Shown in pieces: positions 43,007 to 51,230 of a stretch of 64,000 bases of DNA. Both the position numbers and the translations under genes were made by a program. Positions within the stretch are counted from its first letter, which is position 1. Each line of letters begins with the position of its first letter. The DNA comes from Geminisphaera colitermitum TAV2 (lineage in GTDB: Bacteria > Verrucomicrobiota > Verrucomicrobiia > Opitutales > Opitutaceae), in NCBI RefSeq assembly GCF_000171235.2, contig NZ_ABEA03000218.1:1-64000 (forward strand), read 5' to 3'. The notes below the pieces were generated by a model that was not told the origin of the DNA, ran no database searches, and saw nothing but the letters and a program-made list of their open reading frames with translations.

Positions 43007-44050
43007 TCAGGCGGGGATTTGGCCGTCCTCGTCCCAAAGGTCGCGCCAGTCCTGGTTTTCTTTCCACAAAAACACCTGGCCTTTGATGAGGCGGCAGTGG
43101 CGGTCGGTCGCGGCGATGTCAGCCATTTCCTGCTCGCTGAGCGGCGCGGTGGTCACGCTCGCGGCGGCGGCGAGGTTGGCGTGGATGTTGCGGCGCTTGG
43201 TCGAAAAGGGGATCGGAGTCTGGCCGCGTTGCACGGCCCACTTGAGACATACGGCGGCGGGGTGCATGCCGTGCGCGGCGGCGATGCGCTGGATCACGGG
43301 GTCTTCGAGCGGCGAGGTGTCCTCGGCAGTGCGGTCGCGCTCAGGACGTCCGGGCGAGCCGAGCGGACAGTATCCGACCGGCACGATGTTTCGGACGCGC
43401 ACGTAGTCGAAGAGCGCGGGTTGCTGGAAGTGCGGATGCAGTTCCATTTCGTTGACGGCGGGCCGCACGCGGGCGTCGCGCAGGAGGAGTTGCAGCTTGG
43501 CGATCGTCATGTTGGACGTGCCGATGTGACGGACGAGGCCGCGGTCGTGGAGCGTTTCGAGCTGCCGCCACGTTTTCATGAACTCCGCATGGATGTAGGG
43601 GCGGGCATCGGGGCTGCGCGAGCTGACGTCGCAACCGGGCGGGTGGAAATTGGGGAAGGGCCAGTGAATGAGATAGAGGTCGAGGTAATCGAGTCCGAGA
43701 TCGCGGAGGGATTTTTCAAAGGCGGGGATGACGTCGGCCTCGGCGTGTTTATCGTTCCAGAGTTTGGAGGTGATCCAGAGGTCTTCGCGGCGGATGCCTG
43801 TATTAGATGTTAGGATACGGCGGAAGGTTGCGCCGATTTCGCGTTCGTTGCTGTAAACGGCGGCGCAATCGAAGTGGCGGTAACCGAGTTCGGCGGCGGC
43901 GTAAACGGAGGCGGCAACTTCGCCGGGCGCAGCGTGGTCGGAGCCAAAGGTGCCCATGCCGATGGCGGGCATGCGCGCTCCGCTGGCAAGGGTGCGTTGC
44001 GGGATTTTTGCGGGGTCAATGGGAGCCAGGGTGGCGGTTTCGGTGGTCAT
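43007..44050 (-). CDS. Aldo/keto reductase
   Basis: A 347-residue NAD(P)H-dependent carbonyl reductase. MGTFGSDHAAP, HFDCAAVYSNEREIG (catalytic Asp and Tyr), LWITSKLWNDKH (Lys), LDLYLIHWPF (His), IGTSNMT and PIPFSTKRRNI follow family order. ATG at 44050 starts MTTETATL. A cluster of FucU and zinc dehydrogenase genes lies next on the same strand, but gaps of over 200 bases with hairpins separate them. Substrate unknown; a sugar aldehyde is possible from context. Confidence 0.88.
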   Translation of the reverse strand: MTTETATLAPIDPAKIPQRTLASGARMPAIGMGTFGSDHAAPGEVAASVYAAAELGYRHFDCAAVYSNEREIGATFRRILTSNTGIRREDLWITSKLWNDKHAEADVIPAFEKSLRDLGLDYLDLYLIHWPFPNFHPPGCDVSSRSPDARPYIHAEFMKTWRQLETLHDRGLVRHIGTSNMTIAKLQLLLRDARVRPAVNEMELHPHFQQPALFDYVRVRNIVPVGYCPLGSPGRPERDRTAEDTSPLEDPVIQRIAAAHGMHPAAVCLKWAVQRGQTPIPFSTKRRNIHANLAAAASVTTAPLSEQEMADIAATDRHCRLIKGQVFLWKENQDWRDLWDEDGQIPA

Positions 44051-44103
44051 GGGCGGAATTTAGGAGTTAGGATTTAGGAGCTGATGTTACGCAGGAGTCG
44101 CAG

Positions 44104-44228
44104 GGAGCGGCGGCATCCTGCCGCCGGACGTGGAGCAAGGCGTCTCGCCTGCCGAAGCGGGCGAGACGCCCGCGCCACGTCAAACCAGCGACGCTTCGCG
44201 TCGTCCGGCGGCAAGATGCCGCCGCTCC
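44104..44228. repeat. Nested palindromic repeat (family A-like arms around family C)
   Basis: GGAGCGGCGGCATCCTGCCG... (44104 on) and its complement ending at 44228 enclose a family C hairpin (AAGGCGTCTCGCC / GGCGAGACGCC) and ACGCTTCGCGT. Insertion of one repeat in another is the simplest reading. Confidence 0.7.
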
Positions 44229-44275
44229 TTGGGTCCGTTGGGATTTGAGATTTTAATCTTTGGGATTTCCCGCCG

Positions 44276-44713
44276 TCAGGCGGGCGTGACTCCTTTTTTG
44301 AGGAGGATGTTGCCGTATTTGGCGGTCTCGCCGGTCATGAGGACGGCGAAGGCGGAGCGGGTGCGCTCGTAAAAGGCAAAGCGGTCGATGCGCGTGATCG
44401 TGGCGTGGGCGGGCGCGTGTTTGCGCAGCGGCGCGAGGTAGGCGGCTTCGACGGCGGGATCGAGTTGATCGCCGGGAACAGCGGCCATCATCACGACAGG
44501 GTCGCTGACGTAGGCGTCGATTTCGAAGAGCGGGAGGATGGCGTCGAGCAGGGGCGCGATGCGCAGGCCGTCGGCGCGGAGGACGCGTCCGTTAGCAATG
44601 AAGCTCTCGCCGGGGAAATGCGCGTCGGCGAGGACGATTTCGTCGCCGTGGCCCATGCGGGCAAGAACGGCAAGGAGTTCGGGACTGATGAGGGGAGAGA
44701 TTCCTTTGAGCAT
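44276..44713 (-). CDS. fucU: RbsD/FucU-family sugar mutarotase
   Basis: A 145-residue protein of full family length. [34 protein letters not shown] is the N-terminal signature with the catalytic His region. [29 protein letters not shown] at the C-terminus is typical of FucU rather than RbsD. Family members interconvert alpha and beta anomers of fucose or ribose before the isomerase step. Nearby dehydrogenases suggest a deoxy-sugar or related pathway, but the other fucose genes are not in the window. Confidence 0.9.
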   Translation of the reverse strand: MLKGISPLISPELLAVLARMGHGDEIVLADAHFPGESFIANGRVLRADGLRIAPLLDAILPLFEIDAYVSDPVVMMAAVPGDQLDPAVEAAYLAPLRKHAPAHATITRIDRFAFYERTRSAFAVLMTGETAKYGNILLKKGVTPA

Positions 44714-44750
44714 GATGGTGTGTGCGTTGTTTTAAAAAATCGGAATGGAA

Positions 44751-44939
44751 TTAACCACAAAGACACGGAGGCACAAAGAGCGAACCACGGAGACGGAATG
44801 AATGGCCACGAAGAGGCTCAAAAGGCACAAAAAAACTGATCCCCTTCATCTGCTTTTTTTGCGCCTTTTGCGCTTTTTTGCGGCCATTCATTTCCTCTCT
44901 CCGGTTTGAATTTTTGTGCTTCGGTGTCTCTGTGGTTAA
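44751..44939. repeat. Long imperfect hairpin with CACAAAGACAC-type ends
   Basis: TTAACCACAAAGACACGGAG (44751 on) pairs with CTTCGGTGTCTCTGTGGTTAA ending at 44939. Inner arms GAATGGCC/GGCCATTC and GGCACAAAAAAACTG/...TTTTTTTGCGCC extend the stem. It fills the gap between fucU and the zinc dehydrogenase gene. Confidence 0.7.
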
Positions 44940-44948
44940 ATTCTGTTT

Positions 44949-46043
44949 TCAGTTTTGCTTCAGTTCTTCGTCGAAGCAGACGGCGACTTTGCCGCAGCGG
45001 CCGCTGGCCATGAGAGCGTAGGCGTCGGAGACTTTTTCGAGCGAAAAGCGGTGCGTGATGAGGTCGGCAGGATGGAGGTTCCAGCGGACGAGGCGTTCGA
45101 CGAGTTCTTCCATGCGCCAGATGGAGGTGACCCAGGAACCGTAGAGCGTTTTCTGGTCGTGGATCATGTCGGGCGAGGGATTGAGCGACATGCCGCCGCC
45201 TTCGCCGATCATGACCATGCGGCCCCATTTGCGAGTAGCGCGCAGAGCGGTGGCGCGAGCGGTGGCGTTGGCCGAACATTCGATGGCGCGCTCCACGCCG
45301 TGGCCGCCGGTGAGGGCGCGCACTTGGGATTCGTTGTCGGCGGAGGATTTCAGGACTTCGTCGCAGAGGCCGAGGTCGCGGGCGATTTTGAGGCGTTCGT
45401 CAATCACGTCGATGCCGATGATTTTGCGCGCGCCGAGTTTGCGGGAGAGGGCGGCGGCGGCGAGTCCGACGGGGCCAAGGCCGGTGACGAGAACGGTGTC
45501 GTTGCCGCTGACGCCGATTTTTTCAATGCCTTCGTAAACAGTGCCAAATCCACAGGCGACTTGCGCGCCGTCGGCGTAGGAGAGTTCGTCGGGGAGGTGC
45601 ACGAGGTCTTTTTCCTCGGCGAGCAGGTATTCGGCCATGCCGCCGTCGCGCTGCCAGCCGTAGGCGCGGCGGTATTTTTCGCTGGTGCAGGAGATCATGT
45701 AGCCGCGGCGGCAGTCGTTGCACACGCCGCATCCAGAAATGTGATACACGATGACGCGGTCGCCTTCACCGAAGCGACGGCAGCCGGGTCCGGCTTTGAC
45801 GATCTGGCCGCAGGGTTCGTGTCCGGCGATCATGCCGGGTTGGTAACCTTCGGGGCCTTTGCCGAGGTGTTCGTGGTAAATGCAGCGGATGTCGGAGCCG
45901 CAGATGGTGGAGCACTTCATGCGCAGGAGCACTTCGCCGTGGCCGGGCTGGGGGATGCGGCGCACGTGCAGTCGCGTGGTGCTGTTGCCGGGCAGGGACG
46001 CGGCCTGCATCTGGTCAGGAATGGTGGGTGTGGTGGTGAACAT
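44949..46043 (-). CDS. Zinc-dependent medium-chain alcohol dehydrogenase
   Basis: A 364-residue enzyme. CGSDIRCIYHEHLG and GMIAGHEPCGQI give the catalytic zinc Cys and His-Glu. SGCGVCNDCRRGYMISC gives the four-cysteine structural zinc site. VTGLGPVGLAAAALS is the NAD-binding loop. It resembles polyol/sugar dehydrogenases. Start 46043 (MFTTTPTIPDQ) was chosen over 46130, which would add an unusual basic leader overlapping the AraC promoter region. Divergent AraC gene and downstream fucU suggest a regulated sugar or polyol pathway. Confidence 0.88.
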   Translation of the reverse strand: MFTTTPTIPDQMQAASLPGNSTTRLHVRRIPQPGHGEVLLRMKCSTICGSDIRCIYHEHLGKGPEGYQPGMIAGHEPCGQIVKAGPGCRRFGEGDRVIVYHISGCGVCNDCRRGYMISCTSEKYRRAYGWQRDGGMAEYLLAEEKDLVHLPDELSYADGAQVACGFGTVYEGIEKIGVSGNDTVLVTGLGPVGLAAAALSRKLGARKIIGIDVIDERLKIARDLGLCDEVLKSSADNESQVRALTGGHGVERAIECSANATARATALRATRKWGRMVMIGEGGGMSLNPSPDMIHDQKTLYGSWVTSIWRMEELVERLVRWNLHPADLITHRFSLEKVSDAYALMASGRCGKVAVCFDEELKQN

Positions 46044-46167
46044 GATCGGTAAAAGCGTGGCGGGAGCGGCAAGAGCGTAGCAGGGCGGCGCGTGCGAGTG
46101 AATTGCCTTAAATGACCTTTTGATGGACATCCTTGACGTGGCGGGATACGCATCCGTCTTTCCTCAT

Positions 46168-47144
46168 ATGCCTCCCCCCCCCCCCCCCCTCCTCCTTCCT
46201 TTATCTCGCGGCAGATTGGGCGGCATCGGTATTTTTTTGCCGATCTTGTCACGAATATCAGTTCCAATCCGGTTCCGGGCGGGAAAGGCGGCGGGGCCGC
46301 CGGGTTGGTCGTAGCTTGCGGGGGGTGGGAACAATGCGCGCCCGACTACCGGATCGAACGGAAGACGTTTCATTTCCACGCCGTGGAGCTAGTCTGCCAA
46401 GGACGCGGGTGGCTTGAGGTTGCGGGGGAAACCACGCCGCTGCTGGCCGGGTCCATTTTCAGCTACGGCCCCGGCCTCCCGCATGTCATCCGCAGCGATC
46501 CGCTGGAGCCGTTGGAAAAGTATTTTGTCGATTTTAGCGGGAGGGGGGCCGGCGCGTTGGTCGCGGATTTGCAAGGGGCGGCAGCGGGCGGGGGGGGGGG
46601 GGGAGTGATGCAGGTGTCGCGGGTGGACTTGATGGCGGAGTGGTTTGAACAACTGCTGGAGGCCGGAAGCAAGTCGGGGCGGCAGTCCGCCCGCATTTGC
46701 ACATTATTGACGGAGTTGATCGTGCGCCATGCGGTAGAAAATGCGTTTGTCGCGGCGAGCGCGGTCTCCACTTCGCAGGCTACTTACGAGCGTTGCCGGA
46801 CGGCGTTGCGGCGGGATTTTTTGTCATTGTGCAGCGCGGAGGAACTGGCCCGGTCCTGTCATCTTGATCCGGCTTACATGGCGCGGCTTTTTCAAAAATA
46901 CGGCGACGAGAGCGCCTACCAGATGTTGGTGCGTCTGAAGATGAATCACGCCGCGGGTCGCCTGACGACGGGCACGCAGCCGCTCAAGGAGATCGGGGCG
47001 GAGGTGGGGTTTCCCGATCCGTATCATTTCTCGCGCGTGTTCAAGCGCACTTTCGGGCTGGCCCCGAAGTCGTTTCGAGAACGCTACCATCGCGGCGCTT
47101 ACGGCGGGGGGGGGGGCGGGAGGTTGAGGGCTAGATCGGTATAA
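46168..47144 (+). CDS. AraC-family regulator; start recovered only across a C tract
   Basis: C-terminal double helix-turn-helix: AEELARSCHLDPAYMARLFQKYGDESAYQML and LKEIGAEVGFPDPYHFSRVFKRTFGLAPKSFRERY. The N-terminal sensor region includes GGWEQCAPDYRIERKTFHFHAVELVCQGRGWLEV. The open frame has no ATG before the TTG at 46305, yet family-like sequence (RYFFADLVTN...LVVACGGWEQ) continues upstream to the C16 tract at 46174-46189. One extra C would join it to ATG 46168 (MPPP...). So either the start is TTG 46305 or the tract is one base short. A G14 tract (46590) and a GGGGGG tail keep the frame. Divergent from the dehydrogenase gene. Confidence 0.75.
46174..46189. repeat. 16-base C tract at the start of the AraC gene
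   Basis: Directly follows ATGCCT. Seventeen or fourteen C would place ATG 46168 in frame with the regulator; sixteen does not. Confidence 0.75.
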
Positions 47145-47169
47145 ATTGAGATATAGCCGTTGTCTTAAT

Positions 47170-47200
47170 GGTAGGGAGGCCTCGGAGAGGCCTCCCTACC
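47170..47200. repeat. Palindromic repeat, family D (short form)
   Basis: GGTAGGGAGGCCTC-GGA-GAGGCCTCCCTACC is a perfect 14-base stem with a three-base loop between two convergent genes; it may stop transcription in both directions. Confidence 0.8.
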
Positions 47201-47213
47201 AGGTATCAAATGA

Positions 47214-47238
47214 CTACAGTTTAAATGAAACTGCTCTA
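47214..47238. repeat. 25-base direct repeat, copy 2
   Basis: Matches 42588-42612 at 24 of 25 positions. Its last three bases are the stop codon of the kinase gene. Confidence 0.6.
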
Positions 47239-48312
47239 CGTTTTGGCGGACAGGTAGCGTTCGGCGAGGGTGCAGGTGGCCTCGGTGAAACCGGGGGCGG
47301 CGGTCTGCGCCTGCGCGGTGTCGGAATGGGTGCCGATCCAAGCCACGAGTTGCAGGCGGCGCATCATGATGAAGGTGTCGATCTCGTCGAGTTCCACGGG
47401 GGAGAGTTTCCGGACCTTGGCGTATCCACGAAGCCAGGACTCGATCATGGCCGGGAGTTCGGGATGAGTCTCGATGAAGCTCAGCGCGGCGGCGAGGTCG
47501 TAGATGAACCATGAATACCCGCAGTCGTCAAAGTCGATGGCGGCGACGGTGCCGTTGTTGACCAGTAGATTGGCCGCGCGGAGGTCGGCATGGATGAGGC
47601 CGAATCGGGTTTTCCCCATGCCGACGTGGTCGGAGTGTTTGCGAAGGACGGGGATCACGCGCTGGAGGTGACGGCGGATGGCGGGCGTCATGTCGAGGCC
47701 GTTCTGCCAGCGGCCCCAAGGGGCGTGCGGGCCGAGGATCGTTTCAAAATCCCAGCGAAAACGGCGCATGGGACGTGAGGGTTTCCAGGATACAACGTGG
47801 GCGTGGAGGCGGGCCGTGACTTCGCCCAGCAGTTCGAAGGTGGCGAGGCGGTTGGTGTCGTCGGGTTCGGTGCCTTCGACAAAGGTCATGAGCACGCAGT
47901 TGCGGGGTTCGGGGACGCCGGGGTGCCAGATGTGCTGGATGTATTCGCCGTCGAGCGCGGGCAGGGGCTCGGCGGTGACGATCGGTGTGTCGCGTTTGAT
48001 GGCGCTCACCCATTCGAGTTCGGAGGCGATGTTGACGCGGGGGTGGTAGCCGGGGCGGTTGATGCGGAGGACGCGGCGGGGGCCGCCGGGGGGGCGGATG
48101 AGCCAGGTGGCGTTTTCCGAGTAGTTGAGGAGGGTGATCTTGGATGTGGGCGGCAGGCCGTAGAGCGGGAGGGCCTGCCGGGCGAGGTCTTCGATGCGGG
48201 CGAGTTGTTCGGCGGTGCTCAACGCGGCGAAGGCGGCGGCGGGATCGTTGGGGAGACGCGAGCGGGGGGGCGTGGTGGTTTCGCCGGTGGCAGTGGGAGT
48301 GATGGTGAGCAT
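47236..48312 (-). CDS. APH-family phosphotransferase (small-molecule kinase)
   Basis: A 358-residue kinase of the aminoglycoside/choline kinase fold. LIHADLRAANLLVNNGTVAAIDFDDCGYSWFIYDLA near residue 240 holds the catalytic Asp and the metal-binding Asp. ATWLIRPPGGPRRVLRINRPGY near 70 is the nucleotide-binding lobe. Last gene of an operon with a class III aminotransferase directly upstream (21-base gap). In known amino-alcohol and hydroxylysine pathways such a kinase makes the phospho-ester that a class III PLP phospho-lyase then cleaves; that role is inferred here. Resistance to aminoglycosides is unlikely given context. Confidence 0.82.
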   Translation of the reverse strand: MLTITPTATGETTTPPRSRLPNDPAAAFAALSTAEQLARIEDLARQALPLYGLPPTSKITLLNYSENATWLIRPPGGPRRVLRINRPGYHPRVNIASELEWVSAIKRDTPIVTAEPLPALDGEYIQHIWHPGVPEPRNCVLMTFVEGTEPDDTNRLATFELLGEVTARLHAHVVSWKPSRPMRRFRWDFETILGPHAPWGRWQNGLDMTPAIRRHLQRVIPVLRKHSDHVGMGKTRFGLIHADLRAANLLVNNGTVAAIDFDDCGYSWFIYDLAAALSFIETHPELPAMIESWLRGYAKVRKLSPVELDEIDTFIMMRRLQLVAWIGTHSDTAQAQTAAPGFTEATCTLAERYLSAKT

Positions 48313-48333
48313 GAGCGTGGCGGTGGCGGTTGG

Positions 48334-49629
48334 TCAGACGACGGCGGCGGCAGCGGCGACGGGAAGTGTTTTCACGGCGTCGGTGAGGCCGGCTTCGAGG
48401 CGGGCGAGGATGTCGTCACAGAGTTCGCGGGTGCAGAGGAGGCCGGGTTTGAATTGGAGGACGCGGGGGTCGAGTTGGGAGAAGATGGCCCAGATGCCGT
48501 GCTGGTAGAGGTGAGGCATGACGAGTTTCGCGCCTTCGGGGTAATCGAATTCGAGGCCGAAGATGACGCCGCGCTGGCGGATGCCGCTGAAGAAGGGGGC
48601 GAATTTCAGGCGGATGCGGTCGAGTCCGGCGCGGAGGTGGCTGGCGACAAATTTAACGTTGGCGATGGTCTCGGGGCGGAGGGTGATTTCGAGGGTTTTG
48701 AGCGCGACGATGCAGCCGAGTTCGGAACCGCCGAAGGTGGAGATGTGGCCCCAGCCGTCCTCGGTCAGCCAGTGGCCGGCGCGTTCGGTGGTGATGACGG
48801 CTCCGATGGGATAGAGGCCGCCGCTGAGTCCTTTGCTGGTGACGATGATGTCGGGCGTGACGCCGTAGGTGCTGACGCCCCAGAGTTCGCCGCAGCGCAT
48901 GAGGCCGGTCTGGACTTCGTCGGCGACGTAGAGGGCTCCGTATTTTTCGCAGAGTTTTTTGACGCCGGGGAGGTAGCCGGGTTCGGGGAGGGGGAAACCG
49001 TAGGTGGCAGGGATGGTCTCCATGATAACGCAGGCGGCGTCGCCGGGACGGAGGGCGGCTTCCATCGCGTCGAGGTCGTTGAAGGGGATTTTAACGAATT
49101 CGCGCGGGTCGCCTTCGCTAAGGAATTGTTTGGCGTAGCGTTCGTTGGCAGTGCCAAGCGCGAGGCCGGTGTGGCCGTGGTAGGCGCGGATGATGGAGAC
49201 GATTTTTTTGCGCCGGGTGGCGTAGCGGGCGCATTTGAGCGCGATGTCGATGGCTTCGCCGCCGCCGCTGGAGAGGATGGCGTAGTGCATGCCGGGGGGG
49301 GCGGTTTCGACGAGTTTCCTGGCGAGCGCGGCGCGCGTGATGGAGGGGAAGTGGTGGTTGCCGATGTCGAAGTGGTCGAGCGCTTCCTTGAGCGTGGCGA
49401 TGACTTCGGGGTTGCGGTGGCCGAGGTTGAAGGTGCCGCCGTTGAGGTGCAGGTCGATGAGGCGGTGGCCGGTCATGTCATAAATGTAATAGCCTTCGCG
49501 GCGGCCCATGATGAAATCGACGCCGCTGACCTGCCAGTTGCGGACTTTGTGGGGATTCCAATAGGAAATGGAGTCGCGTTGAACGGCTGCTTTGTCGGCG
49601 TGGACGAGTTTTTCGATGAGCGGTGTCAT
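48334..49629 (-). CDS. Class III PLP-dependent aminotransferase/phospho-lyase family enzyme
   Basis: A 431-residue enzyme. LHLNGGTFNLGHRNPEV near residue 60, SSGGGEAIDIALKCAR near 120 and AYHGHTG near 148 are present. The PLP aspartate lies in YVADEVQTGLMRCG near 230, and the lysine in VTSKGLSGGLYPIGAV near 265. Family fold is secure. Reaction could be omega-transamination or beta-elimination of an amino-alcohol phosphate; pairing with an APH-type kinase favours the second. Overlaps nothing; 38 bases after the hydrolase gene. Confidence 0.88.
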   Translation of the reverse strand: MTPLIEKLVHADKAAVQRDSISYWNPHKVRNWQVSGVDFIMGRREGYYIYDMTGHRLIDLHLNGGTFNLGHRNPEVIATLKEALDHFDIGNHHFPSITRAALARKLVETAPPGMHYAILSSGGGEAIDIALKCARYATRRKKIVSIIRAYHGHTGLALGTANERYAKQFLSEGDPREFVKIPFNDLDAMEAALRPGDAACVIMETIPATYGFPLPEPGYLPGVKKLCEKYGALYVADEVQTGLMRCGELWGVSTYGVTPDIIVTSKGLSGGLYPIGAVITTERAGHWLTEDGWGHISTFGGSELGCIVALKTLEITLRPETIANVKFVASHLRAGLDRIRLKFAPFFSGIRQRGVIFGLEFDYPEGAKLVMPHLYQHGIWAIFSQLDPRVLQFKPGLLCTRELCDDILARLEAGLTDAVKTLPVAAAAAVV

Positions 49630-49667
49630 AAGGATTTTTCGATTTTTGATTTGGTGCGGAGCAGAGA

Positions 49668-50396
49668 TTATGGGGCGAGGGCGGCGAGGGTTTCGCCGGT
49701 GGTGAGTACCTGGCAGTAGAGGTTGTTGATGATGGTGAGTTCGTGGCGGTGAAGGTCGTCGGTCGCGGCGGCGCAGGCGTCGTCAACGACCACGACGTTG
49801 AAGCTTTCGTCGGCGAGGCTGCGCACGGTGCCGGACACGCACTGATCGGTGAATATGCCGGCGACGACGACGTGGCGGATGCCGAGATTGGAGAGCAGGA
49901 GTCGGAGGCGGGTGCCGGTGAGCGCGCTGTCGGTGGTCTTGCCGATGACGGGTTCGCCGGGAAGTGGAGCGACTTCGGGCAGTATTTCCGCACCGGCGCT
50001 GCCGGGGGGAAAGTGCAGGTTGTTGAAGCCGGGTCGTGCGTGGCTGAGGGAGCGGTCGCGTCCGTCGGTGGTGAGGCTGGTGATGCGAACGTAGAGGATG
50101 TTGCGGGCGGCGGCGGGATCGGCGCGGAAACGGGCGAGAAGTCGTTGTGTATTGGGGAGAACGATACGAGCCATGCGTTCCCGGTAGGGGGACCAGCGCA
50201 GGTATTCGGCCCGGGCGGCGGCGTCTGCGCCGGCGGGCGGCGGGGCGGGATCATAGAAGCCGCGTTGCAGATCGATCAGGAGCAGAGCGGTGGCGGCGGA
50301 CGGGAGGACGATGTCGGGCAGGCCGTCGGCGGGAAGCGTCTCGTAGTAGAACGAGCGATACGCGGTGCGCCAGTTGCCTGCGGGTGCGGTGTTCAT
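49668..50396 (-). CDS. Isochorismatase-like cysteine hydrolase
   Basis: A 242-residue alpha/beta hydrolase of the isochorismatase/nicotinamidase superfamily. Catalytic Asp in LLIDLQRGF near residue 42, Lys in VIGKTTDSALTGT near 152, and Cys in FTDQCVSGT near 185. Members hydrolyse amides such as nicotinamide, N-carbamoyl compounds or ureidoacrylate. In this operon it may remove an amide or carbamoyl group from the imported compound (inference). Starts five bases after the SDR stop. Confidence 0.87.
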   Translation of the reverse strand: MNTAPAGNWRTAYRSFYYETLPADGLPDIVLPSAATALLLIDLQRGFYDPAPPPAGADAAARAEYLRWSPYRERMARIVLPNTQRLLARFRADPAAARNILYVRITSLTTDGRDRSLSHARPGFNNLHFPPGSAGAEILPEVAPLPGEPVIGKTTDSALTGTRLRLLLSNLGIRHVVVAGIFTDQCVSGTVRSLADESFNVVVVDDACAAATDDLHRHELTIINNLYCQVLTTGETLAALAP

Positions 50397-50401
50397 TTTT
50401 T

Positions 50402-51187
50402 TCAGGCGGTGAGGGCGGCGGGGGATTCGGGGAGGATCTGGCCGCCATCGACGACAAGGGCGTGGCCGGTGATGAAGCCGGCCTCGGCGCTGGCAAGGAA
50501 GGCGGCGGCGTGGCCGATGTCGTCCACCGAGCCGAGTTTGCCGAGGGGTATGCAGGCGGCGGTGGCGGCGATGTAGTCGGGGCCGAGGCCGGCAAGCCCT
50601 TCGGTGAGGATGTTGCCGGGGAGGACGGCGTTGATGGTGATGCGGTCGCGGGCGAGTTCGATGGCGGCGGTGCGGAGGAAGCCGAGTTGCGCGGCTTTGG
50701 TCGCGCCGTAGTGCGACCAGCCGGGGAAGCCGGTGATGGGTCCGGTGATGGAGGAGGTGACGACGATGCGGGGGGCGGGGCTTTTTTTGAGGTGGGGGGC
50801 GGCGAGTTGCACGCAGGTGAAGAGGCTGCGGACGTTGGTGGCGAAGAGGTCGTCCCAGGCGGCGTCGGTCATGTCGGCGAGCTTGAGGGCGGGGAATGCG
50901 CCGGCGTTGGCGCAGAGGATGTCGAGGCCGCCGTGGAGCCGGATGGCTTCGTTAATCATTGCGTCCACTTCGCCGCGCCGGGTGACGTCGGCGCGGAAGA
51001 AGGTCGCGGTGCCACCAGCAGGCGCGGCGTCCTGGAGTTCGGCGGCGGTGGCGCGTCCTTCGGTTTCGTTGCGGGCGACGAGAAGGACGCGCGCGCCGTG
51101 CCGGACAAAGACACGCGCGATGCCTTTGCCGATGCCTTTGCTGGCACCGGTGACGATGACGGATTTGTCTTGGAGTGATGAATACAT
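50402..51187 (-). CDS. Short-chain dehydrogenase/reductase (FabG-like)
   Basis: A 261-residue SDR. TGASKGIGKGIA near residue 14, CANAGAF near 95, active-site Ser in VTSSITG near 143, YGATK near 160, NAVLPGNILTEG and a C-terminal ITGHALVVDGGQILPES. Oxidoreductase within the amine-uptake operon, probably converting an alcohol or keto intermediate. A G16 tract (51210-51225) lies 22 bases upstream of its start, in the leader between permease and SDR genes. Confidence 0.87.
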   Translation of the reverse strand: MYSSLQDKSVIVTGASKGIGKGIARVFVRHGARVLLVARNETEGRATAAELQDAAPAGGTATFFRADVTRRGEVDAMINEAIRLHGGLDILCANAGAFPALKLADMTDAAWDDLFATNVRSLFTCVQLAAPHLKKSPAPRIVVTSSITGPITGFPGWSHYGATKAAQLGFLRTAAIELARDRITINAVLPGNILTEGLAGLGPDYIAATAACIPLGKLGSVDDIGHAAAFLASAEAGFITGHALVVDGGQILPESPAALTA

Positions 51188-51209
51188 GGGAGGATGCGGA
51201 GGAGTGGGC

Positions 51210-51225
51210 GGGGGGGGGGGGGGGG
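51210..51225. repeat. 16-base G tract in the leader of the SDR gene
   Basis: Lies between the permease stop (51231) and the SDR start (51187), where length change would alter ribosome-binding spacing rather than frame. Confidence 0.75.
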
Positions 51226-51230
51226 AGGGG

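Noticed and set aside
47797-49719. 640-codon plus-strand frame over kinase and aminotransferase genes
   Set aside because: Antisense to two recognised enzymes; low-complexity Gly/Ala/Glu composition.
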